Origin: Jiella pelagia
GTDB lineage: Bacteria > Pseudomonadota > Alphaproteobacteria > Rhizobiales > Rhizobiaceae
Assembly (NCBI RefSeq): GCF_026898155.1
Contig: NZ_CP114029.1
Location: 7,501-71,500 of the forward strand
Length of the DNA: 64,000 bases
Direction: 5' to 3'
In this document: positions 56,413-64,000 of the stretch, one piece after another
How the letters are laid out: each line of letters opens with the position of its first letter
Position numbering within the stretch: position 1 is the stretch's first letter
Made by a program: the position numbers and the translations under genes
Notes under the pieces: model-generated
Seen by the model: the letters and a program-made list of their open reading frames with translations, nothing else
Told to the model about the DNA's origin: nothing
Databases searched by the model: none

Positions 56413-57579
56413 ATGTTTCGCAAGCTTCACCGCGCCATAATGTCCGTTGGCGCTTTCATCGTGAATCCCGTTAGATTCATGCGCCAGGCGGCACGACAAA
56501 GCATCAAGACCGTTCGGGAAGTCAAGCAGCAGACGAAGGCCGAGACCGTAGCCACGCGCACGGTTATGACTGACACGGGCGAACGGATAACCATTCCTGA
56601 GCCGGAGCCTATCAGGCCTAAGCCCGTGTCTGAGAATCGGAATACATCCAACAACGAGCGAGGCCCATCATATCCTGAACCGCCTTATATGCGCCCCCAA
56701 AGCCAAAGTCCGCAGAATAGTGGGACTCACGCCAATCATGCGGCAACGGCGCAGAGCGCAAAACCTCGCAAACGGCCCGAAGATATATTAGCCGAGATAA
56801 ACAGCATGGTTGGGCTTGCCGAAGTCAAGAAGGAGATGCAAAGCCTTTTTTATACGATAAAGTCACAGGAAGCGCGGAGGAAAGCTGGAACGCCTTCAAA
56901 GGTCCCCGGCCGATACCACCTCGCCCTTTTGGGAAACCCCGGCACGGGCAAAACAACGGTTGCACGGAAGATTAGCCAATTTTATCACGCGGCCCACATC
57001 GTCAGAACAAGCAAATTCCGCGAAGTGGCGCGTGAGGAACTTTTGGGCAAATATCAGGGCCACACAGAGGACCTGATGAAAAATCTTGTTGCAGATGCGC
57101 TCGACGGCGTTTTGTTCATCGACGAGGCGCACAACCTATTTATGCCCGGAAGTGATACCGACTACGGCAAACATGTCATTCATGCTCTTATACGAGCTAT
57201 GGAAAACCATCGTGATCGTCTAGTGGTGATTTTGGCGGGATATCCCCGACCGATGGAACGCTTTTTAACCGAAGGCGACCCAGGATTAGATCGCCGTATA
57301 CGCAAACGCATTACCTTTGCCGATTATAGCCTTGAAGAGCTAATTCAGATATTTTACATCTCCGCTGCCAGCGAAGGGTTTCGCGTTCACGACTCCGCTA
57401 GGTCTTCCTTGATAAATGCGGTCAAAGACGTTTCAGATAAACGTACAGCCACGTTCGGCAATGCTAGTGAGATGGAAAAGCTGGTGACGCGTTGCGTTGA
57501 TATGCACGGTGAGCGCATCCACCGGCGTGACATTGCAGCGGACAACTGGTTAATGCCAGAAGACTTCCCGCTAAAATAG
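56413..57579 (+). CDS. CbbX/SpoVK-like AAA+ ATPase
   Basis: 388 residues. A hydrophobic N-terminus and a Pro-rich linker lead to an AAA+ domain: LLGNPGTGKTTVARKI (Walker A), LFIDEAH (Walker B), a sensor-1-like VVILAGYP and Arg fingers in DRRIRKRI. Matches the CbbX/SpoVK/EccA group. Its adjacency to a divergent membrane gene and a relaxase suggests a role in mobilization or in another element-borne function. Confidence 0.75.
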   Translation: MFRKLHRAIMSVGAFIVNPVRFMRQAARQSIKTVREVKQQTKAETVATRTVMTDTGERITIPEPEPIRPKPVSENRNTSNNERGPSYPEPPYMRPQSQSPQNSGTHANHAATAQSAKPRKRPEDILAEINSMVGLAEVKKEMQSLFYTIKSQEARRKAGTPSKVPGRYHLALLGNPGTGKTTVARKISQFYHAAHIVRTSKFREVAREELLGKYQGHTEDLMKNLVADALDGVLFIDEAHNLFMPGSDTDYGKHVIHALIRAMENHRDRLVVILAGYPRPMERFLTEGDPGLDRRIRKRITFADYSLEELIQIFYISAASEGFRVHDSARSSLINAVKDVSDKRTATFGNASEMEKLVTRCVDMHGERIHRRDIAADNWLMPEDFPLK

Positions 57580-57722
57580 CCCAACCACCCCGGCTACCAG
57601 TCGGCCATGCCTCCACATGCATCCACACGCTGGGTGGCGTGAATTGTCGCAGTTGCAATAATAGACCGCAGCTACGGGTCGCTACACGACCCCAGAGCCT
57701 TTTCCGGCTATGATGGGTGCGA
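57580..57722 (+). other. Region upstream of relaxase, possible oriT
   Basis: 143 nt between the AAA+ and relaxase genes, with GGGTCGCTACACGACCC (short inverted repeat) at 57677-57693. Position immediately before a relaxase makes it the best place for an origin of transfer; no nick motif is recognised. Confidence 0.3.
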
Positions 57723-59381
57723 ATGGGATACTATTGGTTAGATATTAGCAACATAAGCCGAAAGAGCCACGCAGCGGGCACTTTTGGCGCGCATGCTGAC
57801 TATATCACTAATCATGGGTTCGACTATTTCGAGACACCGAACGGCGGTTATGCCAGAAATACAACACTTTCTGTCAACCTGCCAAATAGCCGCGAAGGCA
57901 TCACGCGCTTTGCAGAAGCGTACGAGCTATTTCACAAGCGTGACAGAACTGCCGCAGAAGACGCAAAATTATTCGCTGATAAGGACGCGGATGATAACTA
58001 CCGCAAGCCGTTGGCAGAGTACGTTCCTGAAGGATTACGCCAGCCTCTGAGACAAGACGCCCGGTGGTGTTACAAGATTATGCACGCGTTGCCTAATAAC
58101 CTCACGCGTGAGGACCAGATACTGGCGACAAAGCATTTTCTGTGGGATTTGACGGGGCGCGGGCGTGCCTACGCGTTCGCCTCTTTCCAAGATATGGAAA
58201 CGCATAATCCTCACGTCCACATCGTCTTTATTGACCGCGATATTGAGACGGGGAAGAGCGTCGCAAAACTGTCGGCCAAGGCGTCAGAACGCCGCAAACT
58301 GGGGCTTGAACCAAACTCCACAGTCTGGGTTCGAGAGCTTTGGGGCATCAACTGCAACGGGGTTATGGCGGAGCGCGGAATTACCGACTTCATCGACCAC
58401 CGCAGCTACCTTGAGCGGGGTATTGAAAAGGTTCCCGGAAAACACAGAGGCTATGACTTCGAGGCTTTAGACATGGAGACAAGCCGGGCCTCCTTCCTTC
58501 AATCTCAGGAACACGAAGCACCCGAGATCGAGCCGGAGGTCCCGGAGGTGGAGCCTGTGCCCCCACATGCCCCGACAGAGGCTCTTGAGGAACCCGAGAC
58601 GCCCGTGCAGGAGTCGGAGCCAACCGACACCGCACCGGAGCCTGAAATGTCGCTGCTAGAGAAGGCCACCCTGCGTGGCATTATCCCCATGAACGACCTT
58701 TCCACCCGCGTGGGAAGGGTGAAGCACGCCGCCAGATCGCTGAATGAGCGGGATTCCGTGCGCAAGGCACGAGGGGAGATCGCCAACGTCAGGAGCGAAG
58801 CCGACCGCGCCTTTAGAGCCGCCCAGCAATGGCGGGATGCGGCAGCCAGGTTCGAGCGTGACGGCAAAGAGGCCGACAGCACGGCGGCGGGCTACCGCCA
58901 TGCTCAACACCAGTTTGTACGCGATGACGGCAGGCTCAAAGGCTTCTCCATATTCGGTTGGAAAAGCCCCACCCGGAAGGATGCCGAGGCATTTAAGCGC
59001 GATAGGGATGCGGCGGAGAATGCCGTACAGGGCGCCTACACCAGCATGGCAAACAGCAACAACCGCGCCGAGGAAATGACCAATCGCGCCGCGCAGCACC
59101 ACGATCACCTCAGGGCTATCCAGAAGGATTTAGAGGCTAAATACGGGACGGCGAGCGAGCTAGACGCCGTAGAGGATACCTTCGACAAGTCGGCGGAAGC
59201 TGGCCTCAAGGAGGACCGGGACTTCGGCACGGAAATACCGCCTAGCGAGATCTACGACATGTATCTCAACGGTGAAATCGACCTTGAAGAGGCCTTTGCA
59301 GCCTGCGCCTACCATGGCGACCGCGAGTATTGCGAAATGCTAATAGCCCAGCGCGAGCGCTCGGAAGGCATGGACATATAA
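57723..59381 (+). CDS. MobA/MobL-family relaxase (MOBQ type)
   Basis: 552 residues. The N-terminal relaxase domain has SHAAGTFGAHADYI and the metal-binding His motif HNPHVHIVFIDR, with FIDHRSYLERGIEKVPG further on, as in MobA/MobL proteins. The C-terminal half is a charged coiled coil with Pro/Glu-rich linkers. Starts at the ATG at 57723; a GTG lies two codons upstream. Nicks oriT and pilots DNA transfer. Confidence 0.85.
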   Translation: MGYYWLDISNISRKSHAAGTFGAHADYITNHGFDYFETPNGGYARNTTLSVNLPNSREGITRFAEAYELFHKRDRTAAEDAKLFADKDADDNYRKPLAEYVPEGLRQPLRQDARWCYKIMHALPNNLTREDQILATKHFLWDLTGRGRAYAFASFQDMETHNPHVHIVFIDRDIETGKSVAKLSAKASERRKLGLEPNSTVWVRELWGINCNGVMAERGITDFIDHRSYLERGIEKVPGKHRGYDFEALDMETSRASFLQSQEHEAPEIEPEVPEVEPVPPHAPTEALEEPETPVQESEPTDTAPEPEMSLLEKATLRGIIPMNDLSTRVGRVKHAARSLNERDSVRKARGEIANVRSEADRAFRAAQQWRDAAARFERDGKEADSTAAGYRHAQHQFVRDDGRLKGFSIFGWKSPTRKDAEAFKRDRDAAENAVQGAYTSMANSNNRAEEMTNRAAQHHDHLRAIQKDLEAKYGTASELDAVEDTFDKSAEAGLKEDRDFGTEIPPSEIYDMYLNGEIDLEEAFAACAYHGDREYCEMLIAQRERSEGMDI

Positions 59382-59384
59382 AAT

Positions 59385-59417
59385 GCCCCGGCAGGTTTAA
59401 GGAGATACTGCCGGGGC
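59385..59417. terminator. Hairpin between relaxase and coupling protein genes
   Basis: GCCCCGGCAG and its exact complement around a 13-nt loop, starting 4 nt after the relaxase stop, between convergent genes. Probable bidirectional terminator. Confidence 0.6.
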
Positions 59418-59461
59418 GGCCCATGCTTACCACATACGCAAGGCTGGGGTGGAGTGCCTTG

Positions 59462-60937
59462 CTAGTTATAATCTGGCACACCGTTCTTCTTACGAAAAGC
59501 TTTTTTCAGGCGCGCCGAGGTATGGCCCATCAAAACCATTATTTCATCATAAGGCATTCCACGCACTTCGTATGCGGATATCACGTCCTTTTTGGTTTCG
59601 TGGAAGTTCACCTCCCCCGTTGCAGACACTCCGCGCGCCAACACCGTTTCACTGCCCCCTAATCGACTTACGGCCTCGGCAGTCTCATAGTCGTTAGAAC
59701 CACCTGTAACCAGCCACGTGCAGCCATTAGAAATCGTTTTTGCCTCGGGGAAATTATCGAACAAGTCTGAACGGCTTGTGTAACACATAAAGGTGTTCAC
59801 GTCGGCCTTTCGTAACTCCCGGATTGCTTCAACCAAAGGCGGACAGTTACCAATTGTTGCGGCCTCGTCGATGAATATCCGAAGTCCCTTCGGGAGTGGC
59901 TTTTCATTATTATCCCACCAACGCCGCGCCGTGTTAATTGCCGTTCCCATGAGTATTCGAACGAGAGGCCCTGTGCTAGGGCTTGCCAACCCAGTCCGAA
60001 TAAATAGCGCGACTGGACGCTCGTGGGCAAACATGTCGTCAAAACATAGCCCCCGTTTACCGGCAGGGATGGATATAATCTTCCGTACGTTACCCGTTAG
60101 GAATGGCTTATAGCGCCTTGACATTGTGGTGCTAAACGAGCCCCGCTCCCTGTCTCCCGCATCGATAAAAGCTTCAATGTTATCGGCCACCATCGGGTCA
60201 GGAGAGCTTGTCAGCGAAAAAATGTTTTGTTGCTTCTTCGCCTTATCCCCCCGCAGATACCGCAAACATGTTTCATAATTAATATGGACTGGATTCATTG
60301 CATATTCGTGCGCGATGATGCCTGCCAAAAGGTTGCGGGGAACCTCCGAGAAGTGGTTCTCCTTCACCTCAGGAGGTATTGTTAATTCTGCAATCATCGA
60401 GGCGTCATCTTCGATTGACCGACTATTTGCAAGGTAGCTTAAGGGGTCGAAATAAACGCTTTTCTCGGGATTTTTAACGTCGAGAAGCAACACATCGTAA
60501 CCTAATGCCCTCAGGCTCGCGTGGGTGGCTGCATATATGTCACCCGGTGCATCTGCGATAAGCAAGTCGGGAAGTTGGCGCTTCCAATATTTTAGGCAAA
60601 GCAGGTTCGCTATAATAGTTTGTGTTTTTCCCGCCCCGCGCGAACCGAACATAATCTGACTGTTCTCCCAGTGGTCATAGACGCGAGCGCGCATCGTGCG
60701 CCACAAAACCTTTTTCTCAGCAAACCCCACAACAACCCCCCCTTTAGGCTCCATCATTCCAGCTTCCTTGAGAGAGTCATAATCCGCCAGTTTGGCCGAA
60801 CCGTGCGCCCCGGATGTCTCCGGCTCCTTCTCAGGGAAGGCCGACATTGCGCCCTTAACGAGTAGCACGGCAACCCAAACAGGTGACAGGGCGGTCACGA
60901 ACACCGCCTTTAAAAATAATGTCACCAGCGCAATCAT
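59462..60937 (-). CDS. Type IV coupling protein (VirD4/TraG-like)
   Basis: 491 residues: an N-terminal membrane helix, Walker A GSRGAGKTQTIIANLL, Walker B RIFIDEAATIG and a TraG-type C-terminal segment (SGSNDYETAEAVSRLGG-like). Links the relaxase-DNA complex to a transfer channel. No VirB-type channel genes are seen, so the channel would be supplied by another element. Confidence 0.85.
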   Translation of the reverse strand: MIALVTLFLKAVFVTALSPVWVAVLLVKGAMSAFPEKEPETSGAHGSAKLADYDSLKEAGMMEPKGGVVVGFAEKKVLWRTMRARVYDHWENSQIMFGSRGAGKTQTIIANLLCLKYWKRQLPDLLIADAPGDIYAATHASLRALGYDVLLLDVKNPEKSVYFDPLSYLANSRSIEDDASMIAELTIPPEVKENHFSEVPRNLLAGIIAHEYAMNPVHINYETCLRYLRGDKAKKQQNIFSLTSSPDPMVADNIEAFIDAGDRERGSFSTTMSRRYKPFLTGNVRKIISIPAGKRGLCFDDMFAHERPVALFIRTGLASPSTGPLVRILMGTAINTARRWWDNNEKPLPKGLRIFIDEAATIGNCPPLVEAIRELRKADVNTFMCYTSRSDLFDNFPEAKTISNGCTWLVTGGSNDYETAEAVSRLGGSETVLARGVSATGEVNFHETKKDVISAYEVRGMPYDEIMVLMGHTSARLKKAFRKKNGVPDYN

Positions 60938-60994
60938 AGTTTAAGCTCCATGGGTAAATCCAGAAACATCCTACCAGTTTAAGGAGGCTTTGCC

Positions 60995-61930
60995 ATGAGC
61001 AAGCCGAAAGCCAAGGGCAATGCCCTTGATGAACTGTACACGCGCGTCACCAATCAGGTTATCGCGCACCTTGAAGAAGGGGTTCCGACATGGACAAGGC
61101 CGTGGAAGGTAAGCCGAAAGAATGGTATCGGCATCGTCCCGCAGAATGCCGTAACCGCGCGGCCCTACAGCGGGGCAAACGTTCTCATCCTCTGGATGAT
61201 GGCCGAGGTCAGCGGCTACGCCAGCAACGCCTGGCTCACCTACAAGCAGGCCAACGAGGCAGGCGGCAAAGTCCGTAAGGGCGAACGCGGCGTGCAAGTG
61301 GTTTATGTCCTCTGGCGCGAGGACGAGAAGAACCCCGAGAAGAAAATCCCCACCACGCGCTATTACACCGTGTTCAATGTCGAGCAGTGCGACGGCCTCC
61401 CCGAGACCATCGCGCAACCGCCCCTGCCCTTTTCCTCGCTACCCAAGGATGTTGCCATCCGCAAGTGTCTGGAAACGGCAACCGGGCACACGAAGGAGCG
61501 GCCCAAAATCCTGATCGCCGGGAATAAGGCCGCCTACCTCCCCAACCGGGATGTCATCGTGATGCCGCCGCTGGACGCCTTCCAGCAGCCGGACGACTTC
61601 TACGCCACCCTCGCTCACGAGGTTTCGCACTTCTCCGGAGCGCCAAGCCGCCTCAATCGCGTTGGGGGCAAGAAGTTTGGCGACAATGAATATGCGTTCG
61701 AGGAGCTTGTGGCGGAGCTTTCTAGCGCCTTCCTGTGCGCCCACTTCGGCATCGAGGCATCGTTCCGGTCGGCTCAGTACCTGGACGGGTGGCTGACCGT
61801 CCTCAAGAAGGATCACCGGGCCATCTTCACCGCCGCGAGCCATGCCAGCCAGTCCTGCAAATGGATTCTGGAGAACGGGGACGCCTTGGTGGAGGAAGAC
61901 GAGCAGCCTTTTGCCGAGGCGGCTGAATAG
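60995..61930 (+). CDS. ardC: ArdC-like antirestriction protein
   Basis: 311 residues. The N-terminal ssDNA-binding ArdC domain (GVPTWTRPWKV, RPYSGANVLILWM) and a C-terminal metallopeptidase-like domain with HEVSH (in LAHEVSHFSGAPSRLNR) and a downstream Glu-rich helix. Protects incoming DNA during conjugal entry. AAGGAGG lies before the ATG; a good terminator follows. Confidence 0.88.
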   Translation: MSKPKAKGNALDELYTRVTNQVIAHLEEGVPTWTRPWKVSRKNGIGIVPQNAVTARPYSGANVLILWMMAEVSGYASNAWLTYKQANEAGGKVRKGERGVQVVYVLWREDEKNPEKKIPTTRYYTVFNVEQCDGLPETIAQPPLPFSSLPKDVAIRKCLETATGHTKERPKILIAGNKAAYLPNRDVIVMPPLDAFQQPDDFYATLAHEVSHFSGAPSRLNRVGGKKFGDNEYAFEELVAELSSAFLCAHFGIEASFRSAQYLDGWLTVLKKDHRAIFTAASHASQSCKWILENGDALVEEDEQPFAEAAE

Positions 61931-61941
61931 CGAGAACGAAG

Positions 61942-61964
61942 AACCCGGCCAGCGCCGGGTTTTT
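61942..61964 (+). terminator. Intrinsic terminator after ardC
   Basis: AACCCGGC/GCCGGGTT stem with a 4-nt loop followed by TTT. Confidence 0.75.
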
Positions 61965-61967
61965 CAG

Positions 61968-62678
61968 TCAGAACGCTCGCATCCTACAAAACTTTTCCTC
62001 AAAATATTTCTGCGCCCGTTCCAGTCGCGTTGCCTCAATTCCCCGGTCAGCACTTCCCCAGCCAACGACGAATGGCACACTTTTGATGGAGCCGAGCGAC
62101 ACGGGAACGGCGTTGTCCGGCCTCCCATTAACCCCTTCGTTGCATTCCTCACTGGATTCTATCAGTTCGTTATTCTCCTTTATCTCAAAGGCCGTGCACA
62201 CCGCACCGGGTTCCGCCGACACAGGGCCAGATACCCTGTCCTCTGCGCCACCATCCCCGCCCATAGTTATAGGCGCGATGCGGACCGCCTTAGAAAAGTC
62301 GAGCGTGATAGAGCCTGAAACCCGGATGTGCTTTTTCTTGTCGTGCATGTAACTGGATAAAACGGACGTTTTGAACACGCAGTCGCTTGTTTGTTCAACG
62401 AGCAACGACTGGGAAACATGTCGAAAGTTCTGTATAACCGCGCCCGGTTCGCTAAAGACGTATTCGGGGACCTCCAATTCCCACAGGCTGGGGCCAGTTT
62501 TCCGCCACGTCTCCGGAATGGCAGTTGCCGTCTCTCCGTTGAATGCCGCAAATGCTGTTTCGCCAGACAACCCGAACACGAGGAAAGCCACCGTTTCCTC
62601 AGCAGTCTGTGCGTGAGCCGAAGAAGCCGCCGTGCCCATCAGGAACGCGGCGGCGGTAAGAGTTCTGCGGAATGCCAT
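61968..62678 (-). CDS. Exported hypothetical protein
   Basis: 236 residues, signal peptide ending near SSAHA. Mature protein has several Cys (SDCVFKTSV, GAVCTAFEI, EECNEG) and beta-strand character. No family recognised. Ends 3 nt after the ardC terminator and runs opposite to ardC. Possibly a periplasmic cargo protein of the element. Confidence 0.55.
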   Translation of the reverse strand: MAFRRTLTAAAFLMGTAASSAHAQTAEETVAFLVFGLSGETAFAAFNGETATAIPETWRKTGPSLWELEVPEYVFSEPGAVIQNFRHVSQSLLVEQTSDCVFKTSVLSSYMHDKKKHIRVSGSITLDFSKAVRIAPITMGGDGGAEDRVSGPVSAEPGAVCTAFEIKENNELIESSEECNEGVNGRPDNAVPVSLGSIKSVPFVVGWGSADRGIEATRLERAQKYFEEKFCRMRAF

Positions 62679-62864
62679 GCGGGCGTCCTTCTGCGACAGA
62701 GAGAATGCGCAGGATGATACCGATTTTGGCAGTAGCAGCAACGCTACTTTGGAAGGCTGATTGTCCTGACTTTCCCGCGTGTCGACGTGTCGACTTGACC
62801 GTAACATTGACGGCTTCTGCGGGACTGTCAGGAATTCCGTGTGTGGGCGGGCTTTTTAACATTG

Positions 62865-63992
62865 TCAGGCCATGGCCCGTGTGAAGCGCTCTCCGTAGAT
62901 TATGGCGAACTGCGCCTTGGCCATCGCCCACTCACGCGGCGCCATCTTCCACTCCTTCTCGGCCCGGTTCAAGACAAGAAAGAGGAGCTTCATTGCCGCG
63001 TCGTCGCTCGGGAAATGGCCGCGGGCGCGGACAGCCCGGCGAAGCTTGGAGTTCAGTGCTTCGATAGCGTTCGTCGTGTAGACGATTTTGCGAACTTCCT
63101 CGGGGAAGGCGAAGAACGGGACGACCTCGGCCCAGGCCCGGCGCCAGCTCTGGCCGATGGCTTTGTATTTCTGACCCCATTCACCCTCCTCGAACGCCGT
63201 CAGGGCCTTCTCGGCAGTCCCGGCATTGCTCGCCCGATAGATCTCCTTCAGCGCGGCCGCGACGGCCTTGCGGTCTTTGTAGGAGGTGAAGTCGAGGCTG
63301 TGGCGCAGGAGGTGGACGATGCAGGTCTGAACCGTCGCGTCGGGAAAGACCGCGGTGATCGCCTCGGGAAAGCCCTTCAGGCCGTCGACGACAGCGAGGA
63401 GGACGTCCTCGACACCGCGGTTCTTCATCTCGTTCATGACCCGAAGCCAGAACTTCGCGCCCTCATTCTGCTCCAGCCAGAGGCCGAGGATCTCCTTCGT
63501 GCCGTCGGCCCGGACGCCGAGGGCGATGTGCACCGCCTTGTTGCGGACGAAGCCTTCGTCCCGGATTTTGACCCTCAGTGCGTCAAAGAAGACAAGGGGA
63601 TAGACTGGCTCGAGCGGCCGGGCCTGCCAGGCGGCGACCTCGTCCAGAACGGCATCCGTCACGGCCGAGATCAGATCCGGCGAAACGTCGACGCCGTAAA
63701 GGTCGTGGAGATGCCCGACGATCTCGCGGTTGCTCATGCCGCGGGCGTACATCGAGACGACCTTCTCGTCGAAGCCGGGGAAACGACGTTGGTATTTGGC
63801 GATGAGCTGCGGGTCGAAGCTCGACTGGCGATCCCGCGGGACGGCGAGCTTGAACTTGCCGCTCTCCGTCGTCACCGTCTTCTTGCCGTAGCCGTTGCGG
63901 CCGTTTCCAGCGCCGCTCTCGCCGGCAAGATGATGATCCATCTCGGCATTCAGCGCCCGTTCGGCGAGCGCCTTCTTCAACCCATCGAGCAA
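62865..63992 (-). CDS. IS256-family transposase, N-terminus beyond window
   Basis: Transposase_mut/IS256-type DDE transposase; 375 residues are visible, and an upstream start beyond 64000 would bring it to the usual 400 or so. Marks: VFFDALRVKIRDEG (first Asp), AVVDGLKGFPEA (second Asp), TNAIEALNSKLRRA (Glu region). The C-terminus and stop are intact. The right-hand IS end is outside the window; its left inverted repeat should lie in the 186 nt before it, but I could not pick it out. Confidence 0.85.
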   Translation of the reverse strand: MLDGLKKALAERALNAEMDHHLAGESGAGNGRNGYGKKTVTTESGKFKLAVPRDRQSSFDPQLIAKYQRRFPGFDEKVVSMYARGMSNREIVGHLHDLYGVDVSPDLISAVTDAVLDEVAAWQARPLEPVYPLVFFDALRVKIRDEGFVRNKAVHIALGVRADGTKEILGLWLEQNEGAKFWLRVMNEMKNRGVEDVLLAVVDGLKGFPEAITAVFPDATVQTCIVHLLRHSLDFTSYKDRKAVAAALKEIYRASNAGTAEKALTAFEEGEWGQKYKAIGQSWRRAWAEVVPFFAFPEEVRKIVYTTNAIEALNSKLRRAVRARGHFPSDDAAMKLLFLVLNRAEKEWKMAPREWAMAKAQFAIIYGERFTRAMA

Positions 63993-64000
63993 CCCACCGG
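62865..64000 (-). mobile_element. IS256-family insertion sequence (partial)
   Basis: Defined by the transposase gene that runs off the right edge. It abuts the mobilizable element, so it either marks the edge of the element or interrupts it. Confidence 0.6.

Larger units (their letters stand above)
54203..62864. mobile_element. Integrative mobilizable element in tRNA-Val
   Basis: Integrase, excisionase-like gene, relaxase, VirD4-type coupling protein, AAA+ ATPase and ArdC lie together next to tRNA-Val. Lower and uneven GC (clearest at 56.4-57.7 and 59.5-60.9 kb) marks it as foreign. No mating-pair (VirB4-type) genes are visible, so it should be mobilizable rather than self-transmissible, unless more lies to the right. 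The left end is in the tRNA 3' half. I find no second copy of the tRNA 3' end in the window; the right boundary is unknown and the given end is only the edge of the IS. Confidence 0.7.

Noticed and set aside
54278..64000. Right-hand attachment site of the mobile element
   Set aside because: I looked for a repeat of the tRNA-Val 3' end and of the T-loop sequence and found none in the window.
1..64000. CRISPR arrays, rRNA genes and other tRNAs
   Set aside because: No regularly spaced repeats or rRNA signatures were seen, and only one tRNA could be folded by eye.

Overview
The window is GC-rich alphaproteobacterial chromosome, best matched to the Hyphomicrobiales (Rhizobiales). The pointers are an ActS/ActR (RegB/RegA) redox pair, the F1-ATPase zeta inhibitor, PmtA-type phospholipid methyltransferases, DUF3297 and DUF1289 proteins, an Irr/ICE-like box before dps, and extensin-like and multiple L,D-transpeptidase genes. 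An Aurantimonadaceae-like genus is my guess only.

Layout. 0-6.5 kb: peptidoglycan genes (M23 peptidase, extensin-like protein, two tandem L,D-transpeptidases). 7-11.2 kb: DUF3297, a methyltransferase and ActR/ActS. 11.4-18.9 kb: a YciE-type protein, then a tight minus-strand operon of an YnjBCD-like ABC transporter and the helicase HrpB, with a YefM/YoeB toxin-antitoxin pair wedged inside. 19-28 kb: SDR, HhH protein, HdeD-like protein, FMN reductase, two PmtA-like enzymes, DnaJ, acyltransferase, DUF1289, Dps. 28.1-31 kb: ManB/ManC-type GDP-mannose synthesis. 31.5-49.8 kb: thirteen consecutive plus-strand genes, mostly exported, with four different protease folds (caspase, Lon-like, trypsin-like, subtilisin), two OmpA-domain proteins, haem proteins, SH3/YceI proteins and several orphans. 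49.9-53.9 kb: alpha/beta hydrolase, ATPase zeta inhibitor, a phage-like lysis cassette and a Gph-type phosphatase. 54.2 kb onward: a mobilizable element in tRNA-Val(CAC) (integrase, excisionase-like protein, AAA+ ATPase, relaxase, coupling protein, ArdC), then an IS256-family transposase cut by the window end.

Two things stand out. First, twelve genes have broken frames. Fourteen of the fifteen breaks are one extra base in the centre of what must have been the hexamer GAGCTC (read as GAGGCTC, GAGCCTC or GAGTCTC). Removing that base restores every protein, and every repaired gene length is then a multiple of three. I therefore annotate these as intact genes and treat the breaks as a sequence-specific artefact or a DNA-modification signature, not as pseudogenes. 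Second, the 31.5-49.8 kb envelope and multi-protease locus looks like one functional system that I cannot match to a named pathway.
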